From NCBI GenBank assembly GCA_036345935.2, contig JADWOT020000001.1, positions 28,128,143 to 28,192,142 on the forward strand: 64,000 bases of DNA. Direction: 5' to 3'. Origin of the DNA: Taenia hydatigena (Eukaryota; Platyhelminthes; Cestoda; Cyclophyllidea; Taeniidae). Below the pieces are notes generated by a model that did no database searches, was not told the origin of the DNA, and saw only the letters and a list, made by a program, of their open reading frames with translations. Within the stretch, counting starts at the first letter, position 1. Each line of letters starts with the position of its first letter. Positions 23,797 to 36,735 of this stretch are shown here, piece by piece. A program made the position numbers and the translations under genes.

Positions 23797-25590
23797 TTTG
23801 CCAACGCATGACGGAATAGGCCAGCGAATGAAAACTTGCCTATCGTGGACCGTCGTCTCTGTGTACAATACTGTTGCCTATTTAAGGCAGGTGCATCAAA
23901 ATCTTAAATTGTTTTGGCCATGCAACGTGTGTGTGTGTGTACACTAGGCAGGCGGGCGGAAGAGGGCAAAGAGGAGTGAGGATCGGTAACTTGGCAAGCA
24001 CTTATTCTCTATGGGGCAGTGCATGTTGCAGAGGTTGAGTGATAGGTTATCATCATAGACTTACAATTACATACGTAAATGCTATCCTCCCCTTCCTTTT
24101 GTCTTCCTTCCGGAGGGAGAGGAGCGTTGTGGGGATAACGACTTAATGACCCTTAGACTAGCCAGTGACGTTCACTCACACCTGAGGGTCATGGAATGAC
24201 CTTGAGCCTAGCCAATGTCATTCTTCAGTGGTCACTTGCCTCCAGAAGAGCTGAGCTGTTATTGACAACAAGCATATAAACAGTAAAAACTTCCTTAAAA
24301 AACAATAAAAACCGAAGCTTTACAAAAACAAAAAAAATGCAGTGCATAAGGCATAACAAAAAGACTAAAAATTTTATATAAAAATGAGCACGCATAATAT
24401 AGCCACAGACACCTCGGAGAAGGAGGGGGAGGCCGCTCTTTAAGGACCTACTGCAGTCTTAGTAGTCTCTGCTTACTTTTGCCTAATAGCTGATTGCGAC
24501 GTGATGTTAGAAAATAATGCACGCGTAGATCTGGTTTGCGGAACCAACTGAGTGGCGTGTGCGCCTGCCTCCACCTTGCAGCAGCAGCAACAGACACGGA
24601 GATAGCGGCGATGCAGAAGAAACAACGCTTATAGCCGCCTTCGCGCTACCTCGTTCATCACGTCACCATGCGCTTTTAAAAAAGGATGATCAAGTGTGGT
24701 GAGATGAACGTTTAATTTTATGTCCCGCTCATTGTTTTTATTCGCTTCGATCGAGAACAGCTAGAGCAGATCGCCCGGACTGCGGACGTCCTTAAATTTC
24801 GTACAATTTTTCTTTGTCAAGAGGTTGTTCGTGCCTTAAGACCCTTTATCCGGCACCATTTGCATCGCCGTCTCCTCAACTACCAGTTCTCACATGTCGG
24901 TGCACTCACTCCTCGGTTTATGTATATAGTCTGCAGTGTCTGTGCGGCACCGCATTTGAGTCCTGGTAATCGGTCCACAAAGACAACAAAATTCTCCTCA
25001 TGTGGTTGAGTGAATAGGCCTTCCAGTTGGACATTATGCTGTCAGGGCTTAGTAGTGCTGAAGCTTTCGGCGTTATCCGAAATCATTTACGCCTTTGATG
25101 TTAGGGGCAATCACATACTCCACTACCCACTACTTCTCTCACTTGACGAAGCAGTGATCAACCTGTGACCCAACCTACGTCTTACCTCCAACAGCGAGCG
25201 TGACCCGTTTGACGCATCGACCTGCATTTTGTGTCATCATTGCCAACCTCGACGTGAGGACATCACTGCAGACATTTGTACTAGCAATCAGTTGATACTG
25301 CAGCTCCCTCGTTGACTAGCGGACCAGTTTTCGTCATTGTGGCTGCAAATACAGCCACTATGTGCCACTTCTCACTCATTGATAATTTTGCGAAACACAA
25401 ATGTTTACGTCATTACCATTTACCCGATTCTGCTCAAGTGGTTGGCAAAAATTAGGATCTGATATGCCAAAAGGCTTTACTTAAATCAAACTATCTTGTC
25501 ATAGTGCAAGGGAATTGGAATAAGAGAACAGCCCTCTACTACTCCTCTTAACTCTCAGTTGGCATTTTGTCACCGAACTATTTGCTTATG
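23797..25590. other. Single-copy interval, no firm gene
   Basis: Contains a short GT run (23928-23941) and an AT-rich stretch at 24240-24390 with several AATAAA-like words. A Cys/His-bearing open frame near 25175-25315 (CILCHHCQPRREDI) was noted but has no splice support. No gene is called. Confidence 0.4.
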
Positions 25591-25597
25591 TTGACAG

Positions 25598-25773
25598 ATC
25601 GGAAGCCATTTGGGTGCATCGGCACATATGCACTACAAGTGCTTGACGAAGTAGTCCTTAATGTTAGAAGAGAAGCTGCCTGCTCTAAATCCATTTGTTC
25701 GGAAAAAAAGCTCAAAAGTAAAATGATGGAGGAATGGTCCTTTGTGGTCGGATACCTTTGGGTACGGTTATGA
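25598..25773 (+). other. Weak exon candidate
   Basis: An acceptor-like TTATGTTGACAG is followed by an open frame to a TGA (RKPFGCIGTYALQVLDEVVL). There is no second exon to test phase, and the antisense frame is also open. It may be chance. Confidence 0.15.
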
Positions 25774-27227
25774 CGGCGTAAACAAACAAGCGAATCCATC
25801 GAAATGTGCGACAGACTCGACTTTCATTCCCTTAGAAAAGGTAGAGTGAGAGCGGGCAACAAGCAGACTTCATTTGTACTGACGCAGCTCAATAGACCAA
25901 TTATTGTCACACAAAAGATTCCGGACAGTTCCATTTGCCTTTTAATGCCATTTTCACAGACATAGGGCACATAGGTCAGGATGTTAACTTTAGGCAAACA
26001 CTCAAAACAAAAATTGCTTATACATTAGATCCGACCCAATATACTAAAACAATCATGCGGAATGAACGCATGCACCTAGGGCCTATACTCCCTTTACGGT
26101 TAAACAGCTCGAATCGTATTCGTTTCCTCTTGTTTCCCACTGCTTGTCCTAAGGCATCGCTTCTCCTGAGATAGCTCCGTGCCGGTATGAGGCAACGATC
26201 ACCTTAGGCTTACTCTTATTCCCCTTGCACAAGGAGCTGAGAGGCTTAGGATGAAAAAGTGGTGATTGCCGCCACTACAGTACTATTCGCCTTCATGTTG
26301 CATCCTCGACCCAAATTGTCAGCTACGTTTGGTCAAATAGGGGACCCCGTGGTTAGAGTGACCCAATCGAAGCCACCACACGAATGCACTCAGTACAGGA
26401 CTCAACGAACTACGTCAGAAAGTCTACTTCAATAGCCAAAATGACTTGTAATCTTATGCCCTCTCGCATGAGTCAAGAGAAGTAGCTCACAAGCATTCAG
26501 TGGATTGACCTGCTGTCTCAATGACAAACGTTCCAAATTCAGGTGAGACGAAGGGAGGGCAGTAGTGGACGAGAGAAAGAAAACGGTTGAATGAGAAATC
26601 ATTTTAATAAAAGCCATTGATTACGCAGAACGCTCTGCAGTTCCTCAAATGCAGCATCACCCTTCCCTTCAAAGTAATAATGAAGGAACCAACTTCAACA
26701 GTTCCGAGATCTCCACTTCACACACATTGTTCACTTCATCACCGCCTTGGCTCTAAACCGACTTTCCTACCCTCACCAACAACATCACCCTCCACCACAG
26801 TAGGCACTCTCGCATTCCAACTCCTCCAATCAACCCATTTCAGCGTCACCTGACTACTCCCAGTAACATCCAGAGCGCACGCATTTCTGCTTCGTTCACC
26901 AACTAATCGACCTTACATTTCGCATTCATCTACCCAACCCTACCGCAACTCACATCCATTTCGGTTGAAGGGTTCGTGATTTAGACTAAAATCGCCCACC
27001 AGAATAAAACTTCTCAGATACGAATTGAGATTAAATTAACTTGTGAACTGTCGCCAAGTACGAGGCGCCATCCAGAATTGTCGAATCAAACGACAGCCTA
27101 ATCGAGTGCGTGGATGCGAATGTTGAAGTAGCAAGAAAAATAGGACACCTACGTGACAAGTCGACGCAGTAGGTTCCTGCAGCACTAGTGCGGTTGATGA
27201 CGCCACAGAAGGAGTCTCAGCCTCGGT
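25774..27227. other. No gene recognised
   Basis: Single-copy DNA up to the left edge of R-D. The first 80 bases resemble the dispersed fragment at 830-870 (CCCTTAGAAAAGGTAGAGTG). Remaining frames are short and overlap on both strands. Confidence 0.4.
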
Positions 27228-30200
27228 CTCACCGGCGGTCGGGAAAGCGCAGTAGACCAAAGACATTGGAGAAGGGAGAAAAACTCTCCACTTCACTCAC
27301 ACAATCAGAGGACAAGACAATGTGGGGCGGCAGTACCTCACAAAATATGGCTACAAAGGCCAATGATTTACTTTAAAATGATAATCTAGAAGCCTACTTG
27401 ACCAATCAACCACATTCGTGCTCAGGGTGAGCCCAAAATGCCATCTACTTATAAGCACATGAGTAGAAAGGTGTAGCTGATAAATTACACCACACGCAGA
27501 CGATCTCGTAAGTCCACTGAGAACCAAGTGTGTCTCCCACGAGAGGTAGACGCAGCCGAGACTTCAACACACTTCCACTCAAGACTACAATGTGCGTAAC
27601 TGCCACCTACTGCCATCAAGTCAAATCAGAGTCATGTGCTGACCCAAGATCGTGCGAATAAACAGCATTCAAGGCGCCAATGACTGTGAAACGTCCAGTG
27701 TTTCGAGCTGGTGTACGTATGCACACGCTACTTAGTCGATGATGTTCGAAAGTGGACAAGTGATGCGCCTCTCAGTCACCTGCGTGTGGGCGTTTGAGCC
27801 AACGGTGCTAATGCGTTTAACGTTGCACTGTGGAAGCATGCATCGTCATCCAGTAGAACCAGTCAGAGGGATGCATCTACTTTGCACTCCTGTTAATGAC
27901 TACATGGATGATGCACAACTAGCCTTCTGTACAAGTAGCACTAGAGATCCACGTGGTTCCAGCAAAACACACAAGAAAGGCATTCTTTGCAGAATGGTTG
28001 TGAACATAAGGTAAATGGCCGAAGTTGAGGGCAACGCAGCACCGACAGCCTCCATTCCTCCACAGGTTTTTAATATAATCTACAGATCCAATGGCGGCGT
28101 GGTGTCTCTACCCCACTCCTCAATACCCAACACATCCTGCATATGCAAAAGGAAGGAAGGAGGGCGCCTTCACTAGTTTTAACCGTAGCAATATTTTAGC
28201 TTTATCAATGGCAGCAGCAATAATAATACCTAAAGTATTCGCATTACCATAAGGAGGAGCAGCAGCAGCGGCAACGTTGACGGCAGAGGAGAGAGGAAGA
28301 CAGGAGGGCAGGGAAGGAAAGAGGACGGGAGGGGAGGGAAACAAATTCACGTGGTTTTCTGCACAGACAGGAGGGTGCTTCCAACCCCCTCTTCCAAACA
28401 TCCTATGCCCTCCAAGACATCGAGCAGGGCATGGGCTGGCGGGTGAGTGAGTGAGTCGGTAAACAGCGCCTCAGGACTGCTCATTGAAGCCATAGATCAT
28501 TGAGGGAGGATCCATCCCCGGCACCACCGCCACCACCAATGACACCGCCGGCCGATACGGGCCCGAAATTGGTTCGAGCATTCACCTGAATGTGTCCACG
28601 AGGCCACTCCGTGACACATTCATGCCACTTGGCTCGCTACAAGTGCAAAAGACGCCATTTCCATCACTTCAAACACACCACTACTTTCCCATCCTCTTCC
28701 ACGCTCTCATCCGCCCAACACCCAAAAGGTAGGCTAATTACAACCAAATCTACGCCCCCACCACTACCCTTTGTAAGTCCGCATAAACGAGCACAAAATA
28801 TTATTTCATGACTGACATTTCCATCCTACTACCTTCGCACAATTCTAACCACTTTTTCTACAAGAAATCCAATTTAGAAAATCGAGGCTAAAGCATTACT
28901 TAAGCACTGGCTGTAATCAGAGCCACCTTAGTCACACACTCGGGTGGAGCCAAATCAGACACTATTTCTCATTTCTCCTAGATAATTTGTTTCCTTCGGT
29001 GTCATAGTCACAACTTTCTCGAATGCACCAGACCAGTCCCTGAAACAGTCTTCATCAATGACTATGAAATATGCACATTTTAAAGCATCGTCCCTTACTA
29101 CTGCGAAGGACCTATTCAATCGCTCTGAACAGCACCTAATCGCCACACTTCCTCATCCAACGACTTTTGAAGTGAAGACGACAGTCTCTCAAAAGTAATT
29201 ACCGATCCACCCTTTCTAGTGCCAAGTTAGGCTTTCGCGTTAATAAGGAACCAGCGTTCTCTCCCTGATTACAATTGGTAAGATTAACATTTACACCCTT
29301 AAATGCGTTTAAGCTTTTCCAACCATTAGTTCAACCGCAAATACTGACTACTGCTAGTACTATGAGGCTGCAAACAACATTTCCATCTTTTCCTCCAACA
29401 CTTTCTACCTTTTCAGGATACAAGGAACCCGATAACTTGAACCTCTTGTGTCGCCACGTGTTGCAGAAAGGCGAGACGCCATTAACAACACCTAATGAAT
29501 GTAAAGGACTTACGAAACTGTTGTTGCAATAGGAATCGTTGGATGATGGAACCAATGTCCTCACCCGTGATGTTCACGCATACGCAACAACAGCAGTGGC
29601 ACCAGCGGCATTAGCGGAAGCAGGACACAGTGGAGGTGGCAAAGCATAGAAAGGCTGAGTCGCCCCTTAAGTCGATCCAACCACGTCCACCAGCCGTCGA
29701 TGTGCCGTGGAGGACCCACCATATCCCCATCCTCCAGCTAGGCCGGGAGAATTGCACCTGAAACACTGAAATATAGCCCGGAAATAAATCTCCTCCTAAG
29801 AGCAAAACGTAGATCGGCAAGGGCACACCCAATCCTCATGCCAACACGAGGGACCACTGCGAACCCACCCAAGCGCCATGCTACAGCGTGCAAGCCGCCC
29901 ACCACCCTAACCCCGATAGTAATTATTCCACGTGAGGTCGGAAACTGCCTCAGCTTTCTGCCCTGAATGTTCTCTACGCCCTCTCTCCCACTCCCTCCTT
30001 TTCAACTCCTTTTCCATCCGTTCTCACTCTTAAGGCTAAGTCGCAATAGCAGTGGGAGTAGCACAACACCCGCCCCCCTCCCCTCCCCGATAGTTCGCGC
30101 CCAACACACCCAACAGTGGAGACCTATTCATTTACTTACCGCCTCTGAACTGATGCATCAATACTTATCACCTCCACCCTCCCACAGCAACAACATTTGC

Positions 30201-33200
30201 GTACCTACGGAAACAAAACATGCCACAGTTGCCACCAGTGGGCTCTAACCCATTGCGCTTCCATTCGTCGTCGTCGTCGTCGTAAGAGAACGTCTCCTTC
30301 ACTCACACGCCCTCGGCAGAGCTGCCCCAGCCTTTCCCCTCCTTCGCCGCCACCCACCCACTTACTCACCCAGCCACCCATGCCCGCGAAGACAAACATA
30401 CGGAGGCATAATAGCAGTAGTAGACCCTGTCGCTCATGCCGACAGCTGCATCGCACAACCCAGACGGGGACGCCACCGCCGCAAATCACGCCAACCTCTT
30501 GCAGTGCCTACCACTCCACACGCTCATCACATGTTACTTCACCATCACAACCACCAAGGTAAGCTTGTAGCATCTGAAAAGGAAATAAAACCAAACAATG
30601 GAAAGACCGATGTGTGAGGGTCCAATACACTGCAAAGCTAACATCCACAAACATAACTACTGATAGCAAATAAAGAAACAAACACCTCAACAAGCAAGCA
30701 ATTGAGACTGCTACAAAGTACAGGCTGCGTGGTGATGCCAAAGCTTCCCACCCATGCCGTCAAAGCTGAGCAACCTACCATTCAGTCATCACCGAGGCCC
30801 TCTACACAACATGTTTCACAGCAAGGATTACATCAACACAACAAGCAACCCCGGCCCTGCCCCCACTCCTCCACCATCCATATGTGCTCCAACAACACGC
30901 ATATCATAGTGATGAAAATAGCGCAGGTAAAGCAGATAAAGAAAAGCGCTTTCCCACCCAACATATGAACGCACATCGATTCCATTACTGCACACAAAAA
31001 GGGACAGCAACAATTCATTTACCACAATCCAATCTTACCTGAGAAATATGTGAAGTGATAACAAAGGCAAGATTCGTACCCATTACTGCTGCAGCTTCTT
31101 CTTCTTCTTCAGTGTCTATTCCAGCACGAAAACGAGCTAAATAATGCACAATAACATTTATGAATATAGTGAATAATTATTAGCAAAAAAACAACAATGA
31201 TTGGTTGCCATGTCCTTAGCAACGTTAGAACTCCTCCAAACAAAATCGATCGCCATTAGAAAGCACATAAATTACAAATCGCCAAAACAATCTTAACTTA
31301 CCGCTTCAAGTGTCGTACAGCAAAAAGTGTACGTGAGTAGGCATCGCAGTTGGAAAACAAAACGTCCTAACAGCCACGTTATGAGCGTTTTGCGTTTACT
31401 TTACCAAAGTTACAAGTCCCTTCATCAAATTGGACCTCATTCATCAAAACTCATTCTTACTAAAATAACAAACCGCTTAAAAACAGTCAAAGCAATCGTA
31501 CTCAATCCAAAAAAGTGTTTTGCAGTAAAAAAATCGACGTGATTAAACAACGCAAATGGAAAACAAAAAGTTATGACAGCAACTGCAGCTATTTCTGAAA
31601 CGGTTGGTCTAACAAATAAACTGACAAATAAAGCAAAAGCATATCTCTACACACATTCATAAAATGGGTGCTTAATCGCAAGAAACCACCAAGCAAGTAA
31701 TTGCCAAGCACTTCGTTGGGTTTTAGCACCTCTCCACTAAATTACGCCTCATTACTCAAATTCAAATGTCATTAAAAAACAAACAACCCCACAATCTGCT
31801 GCAACAGTCGCAATTTATCTCTACACACCGAAAAATACACATGAGGAGACCTTGCAGTTGAAAAGTAGCCGTCAACATTCACATTAAGAGGCATTTCCTT
31901 CCACCCCAACAAGTATGTGTATAAAGAAAAAAGTTGACATTTAAAGTACCTCACAACAACTGACTAACTAAAAATACTCATAAGGCACTCAATACTTACC
32001 GGGCTCTCAACTTTTAGCAGCGGATAAAGGCGCATTATTCCACAAAAATTATCCCCAAAAACGCGCACCACTTACGCAAGTCGCGCACAAATCCGATTAA
32101 TCAGTTCGTAGTTCGGCCGGTAAAACAAACGAATTTTAAATATTTATGCACTTACGATGGGATTATAATTACGACAAATACTTAAAGTTTCGAATTTCGC
32201 GTATAAGTCAAGTAGCAAACACACCAATTCCACTTTACAAAGTGAGCAATACGAGAAAGGTGTTATTATTTGTATATCAGTAATATAAATGCATAATAGT
32301 GATACTGTTAGGTTTGCCAACAAATCGTGAAAGTGGTTCTGTAGCGTCCCGAGGCTCCCTTAAGGCAGAAGAAGGCAAAGTGGCAGAGTAGAATATATAT
32401 ATATATATATATTCACCGAACAGAGGAAAGAAGGCTGCTGGCATGGCCCGGAGGCCAGTCCACGCAGCTAGGGCAATATGGCCACCTCTGTGACCTTGAC
32501 AGAAATCGGCAGCACAAACAGATAAAGTACTACAGGTTCAAACTAAAGCGAACAATGTCGTTTTGTCAAGTAGCTGTACACTTCAATTTGCTTCAAGCAT
32601 GTGTTTTGTAGCAAAGTTCACACTCAAAGCGAATAGACGGTTTGCTCAAATGGAGCAATGGACTGACCCTACCTACATGGTCTTGCATGTGTCAATCACC
32701 TTTACAAAAGATACGCATTTCTACGAAATTCTGTTGAAAGTCTTCTTGGCTGGTGGGGTGTAAGCTACGTTCTGAGTTGGCAATTTGCGGTTGCGATGCC
32801 TGCACATCTCACTACACGTAGACATGGTGGCACAGTAGCCAACTTCTTAATTACTACCTGATTCAAGCATCAACTTCGTAATTGCTTCCTCATTTGAGCA
32901 TCAGTCGCATTGGCAGCTGTTCCATTCAGTGGAGTGTTACCTGACCTTCTGCCTCGTGTGGCAGTTGTCATGACATGACTTGTAATTATCTGAACTTACC
33001 TGATCTGCCAATAACCCAAATGCAATTGTGAAAACTAATTCGATTTTGCTAAGGTAGTTGATCATGACAAGTTAACAGGATTACTTTTGTGTGAATTGAT
33101 CTAAACTGTTTGATTCCCTCTGTCAGGGGACATGAGAAGGCTAAGAGAGTATGAGACATGTTTACTGAGCCACAGATAATGTTAGGGCTAAGAATCGCAT

Positions 33201-33298
33201 CCATAATCTTTCACTCTTGTGAGTTTGTCATTGCGTTCCCTTCCCCTTTTCCTTTTTCCTCCCTGCCTCATAATCCCACTTCCGAGTCAGCTCCCTAT
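27228..33298 (+). repeat. R-D: forward copy of family R
   Basis: Starts inside the family (CACCGGCGGTCGGGAAAGC, equal to R-A 3811) and runs collinear with R-A to its end, then continues through the tail shared with R-B and the tandem copy. Relative to R-A it lacks 6045-6309 (junction near 29432), has a unique stretch 29455-29510, and carries an LTR at 32340-32534 at a site that is empty in R-A. Confidence 0.8.
32340..32534 (+). mobile_element. Solo LTR-like element with perfect 5-bp target duplication
   Basis: Starts TGTAGCGTCCCGAGGCTCCC and ends GTACTACA. It is flanked by GGTTC on both sides (32335-32339 and 32535-32539). R-A shows the empty site (GTTATTGACACGAC at about 9187-9200). The element is 195 bp instead of 185 because of an AT-dinucleotide run at 32392-32412. 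The clear ends, target duplication and empty site are the best evidence in the window that this 185-bp family is mobile. Confidence 0.75.
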
Positions 33299-33396
33299 TG
33301 TGGGGTTCGAAGGCTCCCTTGAAGGCAAACGAAGGCAAATATCAGGGTAGAATGCATATATTTAACAGAGCGAGGAGAATGGGTTGCTGGAACACC
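33299..33396 (+). mobile_element. Partial LTR-like element, 5' half only
   Basis: TGTGGGGTTCGAAGGCTCCC then AAGGCAAACGAAGGCAAAT and a CATATATTTAAC block follow the order of the 185-bp LTR. Similarity stops near GTTGCTGG, where the M-gene sequence begins. The same truncation occurs at 35533-35625, as expected from the tandem duplication. Confidence 0.5.
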
Positions 33397-33980
33397 TTTT
33401 ACCAATGTCTGCACCATCTCATACTTTATCGCTGGCTTTTTGTTCCTTCACTCCTCTTATTGAATTACTACTGGACATGATCCCGGAAGATCCCTCAATT
33501 CTGCTTTTAGCTTTCGCATTATCCAAACCACCCTCGAAGCCTAGCAACACGACAGCTACAAAAAAGCATGACTCAGAGTGGTATTTAGTTTTCTAAACAA
33601 CACGTTATTTAGTGTGCTTCAATCTGTCTACATTAACTACAGCTATGTGGTCGTCGAGACTCTCTTTGACCAGATCGTCCGCAAAGCCTCACATTTCTCT
33701 ATCATTCACGACCAGTCTGCTTCACTCATTGCGCGCTGTCATGTGCATTTCAAATTGCCGTCTTCGATCCAACGATCGATGTGCTGTCAGGCGCATCATC
33801 ACCAGGTTCATATTTCCGTGATTCACTCGCGATGTTGTCGGAAGAAGGAGTGCTCTACGCTGTATTTCTGCTCGCGTATGTGAGCTTTGCACTGCTCAAT
33901 TTGAGCAGTAGTGCACTGAACCTACTCACATGGTCCTACATTTGGGCAATCGTTGGAATCGCTGGAACCCTTGTCGACTG
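33384..33980 (+). pseudogene. Family M copy 1, truncated at the tandem-duplication junction
   Basis: Contains the 5' coding-like part (FTPLIELLLDMIPEDPS, KPSNTTATKKHDSEWYLV) and the membrane exon (LYAVFLLAYVSFALLNL, LNLLTWSYIWAIVGIAGTLVD). The membrane exon is intact to its last codon, but the donor GTAAGT present in the other two copies is replaced at the junction by GCAAGT. The second cytosolic exon and everything after it are missing. A full product cannot be made. Confidence 0.6.
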
Positions 33981-35532
33981 GCAAGTAATTGCCAAGCACT
34001 TGGTAGGGCTTTAGCACCTCCACAAAATCACGCCTCATTACTCAAATTCAATTGTCATTAAAAACAAGCCCCACAATCTGCCGCAACAGCCGCAATTCAG
34101 CTCTACACACCGAAAAATGCACATGAGGAGAACTTGCAGTTGAAAAGTAGCCGTCAACATTCACATTAAGAGGCATTTGCGTCTACTCTAACAAGTATGT
34201 GTTTAAAGGAAGCAATCCCACGTCCAGAATACCTCACAACAACTAAATAACTAAAAACAATAAAGAGATACTCAATACCTACCGGAATGCCGACTTTTGG
34301 CAGCGGATAAAGGCGCATTAATCCAGAAAAGTTATCCTCGAAAACGCGCACTACTTACGCAAGCCACGCACAAATCTGACTAATCAGCTCAAAGTTTGTC
34401 CGGTAAAACAAATAAAGTTTAAATTTTATATCTTTTTAATTAGACCATAATTATGACAAATACTAACAATTTTGACTTTCGCGTTTAATTTAAGCAACAA
34501 ACGTGCTAATTACAATTTACGAAGTAAGCAAAATGAGAAAGTTGTTGGTATTTGTGTATCAGTAATATAAATGCATAATAGTGATACTATAAGGTTTGCC
34601 AACAAATCTTATAGTAGTTCTGTAGCGACTTGAGGCTTCCTTAAAGCAAAAGAAGGCGAAGTGGCAGGGTAGAGTACATATATTCACCGAACAGAGGGAA
34701 ATAGGCTGCTAGCATGGCCCGGAGGCCAGCCCACGCAGCTAGGGCAGTACGGCCACCTCTGTGACCTTGACATAAACGGGCAGTTCTAACAAACAAAGTA
34801 CTGCAGTTCAAACGACAGCGGGTAATGCTATTTTGTCAAGTAGTTTTACACTTTAATTTTCTTTAAGCATGTGTTTCGTAGCAAAGTCCATATTCAAAAC
34901 GAATAGACGGGTTGCTCAATTGGAGCAATGGATTGACCTTACTCACATTGACCTGCAGGTGTCGATCACCTTCACAAAAGGTGCGTATTTGTACAAGATC
35001 TCGCTTTGCATTTACTTGGATGGTGGGGTGTAAGCTACGTTTTCAGATGGCAATTTTCGGTTGTGATGTCTGCACATCCCACTACAGGTAGACGCTGTGG
35101 CACAGTAGCCAAATTTGCAATTACTTCCTGATTTAAGCATCAACCACACTGACAGTTTTATTGTTTAGTGGAGTGCTACCTGAGCGTCTGCTTCGTGTGG
35201 CAGCTGTCATGACATGACTGCTAATTGTCTGAACTTACCTGATCTGCCACTAACCCGAATGCAATTGTGAAAACGGGTTCGATTCTGCTGGGATAGTTGA
35301 TCATGATAGGGGTGGGAGCGCTCGACAATTTAACTGGATTACCTTTTGTGTCAGGAGACATGAGAAGGCTAAGAGAGCATGATGCATGCTTACTGAGCCA
35401 CAGATAATGTTAGGGCTAAGAATCGCACCCATAATCTCCCACTCTTGTGACTTTGTCAATGCGGTCCCTTCTCCCTCTCGTCCTCTTTCTTCTCCTTCTC
35501 CTCATAATCCCACTTCCAAGCCAGCTCTTTAT
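33981..35532 (+). repeat. Second R-tail module (unit 2 of the tandem duplication)
   Basis: Collinear with 31693-33298. It keeps the minus-strand frame MRLYPLPKVG and the following donor-like GTAGGT (about 34280) seen in all five copies of this module. It is separate from the membrane gene copies that flank it. Confidence 0.75.
34621..34805 (+). mobile_element. Solo LTR-like element, 185 bp, in unit 2
   Basis: Paralogue of the element at 32340 at the same site. It starts TGTAGCGACTTGAGGC and ends GTACTGCA. The flanks share GTTC (34617-34620 and 34806-34809); one base of the duplication seen in unit 1 is lost. It was therefore inserted before the tandem duplication. Confidence 0.65.
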
Positions 35533-35625
35533 TGTGGGGTCCAAAGTCTCCCTTGAGGGCAAAAGAAGGCAAAATATCAGGATAGAATAAATATATTCAA
35601 CAGACAGAGAAAAATAAGTTGCTGG
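35533..35625 (+). mobile_element. Partial LTR-like element, 5' half only
   Basis: TGTGGGGTCCAAAGTCTCCC then AAGGCAAAATATCAGG and AAATATATTCAACAG. Unit 2 partner of 33299-33396, truncated at the same point before the M-gene copy. Confidence 0.5.
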
Positions 35626-36735
35626 AACACCTTTCCCCGATGACGGCACCATCTCATACTTTATCGCCGACTTTTTGTTCCTTCACTCCTCTTATTGAAT
35701 TACTACTGGACATGATCCACGAAGACTTCTCAATTCCGCTCTTAGCTTTCGTATTATCCAAACCACCCTTGAAACCTAACAACACGACAGCCACAGAAAA
35801 GCATGACTCGGAGTGGTATTTAGTTCTCTACACCGCATGTCACTTAATGCGCTTTAATCTGTCTACATTAACTACAGCTATTTAAGCGTCAAGCCTCTCT
35901 TTGTCCAGATCGTCCACGAAGCCTCACATTTCTTTATCATTCACGACCAGTCTGCTTCACACATTGCACGCTGTCACGTGCATTTCAAATTGCCGTCTTC
36001 GATCCAACGATCGATGTGTCAGGCGCATCGTCGCCAGTTTTATATTTCCGTGACCCACTTGCGATGTTGTCGGAAGAAGGAGTGCTCTACGCCGTATTTC
36101 TGCTCGCCTACGTGAGCTTTGCATGGCTCAATTGGAGCAGTGCGCTGAACCTACTCACATGGTCCCACATGTGGGCAATTGTTGGAATTGCTGGGACCCT
36201 TGTCGACTGTAAGTGTGCCCATTTCGCTAATAAATGTGCTGCCCTGCAAATGTGACAAGAAGGGAAGGTGAGGAGGGAGAGCGCCACCGGCGCTCAGTTG
36301 GAGTTAAGGCGAGACCCTGTGGCCGCCAGCAACGAAGATTGCCACCAGCCTCAGTGGACCGGGAGACAACTAGTTTCGCAATATCTCCCCTTCGTGACGA
36401 GGAGGTTGCACCAGCCACTGAGGCCGTGTGCCTAGGCGCACATTTTCTTTTCCTCATTTCGCATCCTCACCCTTCTTATCTTCTATTGGTTATTCTAGGG
36501 CCAAAACACCAACCCGGAGTAAGAAGAGGACGCGCAGGAAGGTGGCGCAACTTCTACTGTTTAAGTTGTTAGGGATCATTCGCCCCGTTTCTTTTCCTTT
36601 TCTCCCTATCCCTCTTCCCCACACCCCATAGCATGATTGTGTCGTGCTAACAGAGTTTTGTCATGGCAATACCTTCTTTTCGCCTTCTATGTGGGCAGGA
36701 TTGGGTGGGTGGTAATGAGATGAGCATCGGTGGAC
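35611..36735 (+). pseudogene. Family M copy 2, splice site lost and one exon deleted
   Basis: Carries the 5' part (LDMIHEDFSIPLLAFVLS), the membrane exon ending at donor GTAAGT (36210) and the cytosolic exon (RSVGVKARPC, LPPASVDRETTSFAISPLRD). The acceptor of the cytosolic exon is changed from TTGTAG (61839 in copy 3) to CTGCAA (about 36244). About 340 bases holding the donor of that exon, the next intron and the RWWQEW exon of copy 3 are deleted. The last exon and its acceptor (TATTCTAG, about 36498) remain. An upstream TAA interrupts the region before the membrane exon. It is a likely pseudogene. Confidence 0.6.

Larger units (their letters stand above)
31693..36209 (+). repeat. Tandem duplication, two units of about 2.29 and 2.23 kb
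   Basis: Unit 1 is 31693-33980 and unit 2 is 33981-36209. Both run from GCAAGTAATTGCCAAGCAC through an R tail module, an LTR, a second tail module, a partial LTR and the 5' part of the M gene up to GTCGACTG. At the junction (33980/33981) the M exon of unit 1 is cut at GTCGACTG and runs straight into the start of unit 2, which proves head-to-tail duplication. Much of the length difference comes from an AT tract in the LTR of unit 1. Confidence 0.8.

Noticed and set aside
24961..24985. GGTAATCGGTCC, similar to part of a tapeworm spliced-leader sequence as I remember it
   Set aside because: The match is only about a dozen bases and no leader donor or small-RNA structure follows.
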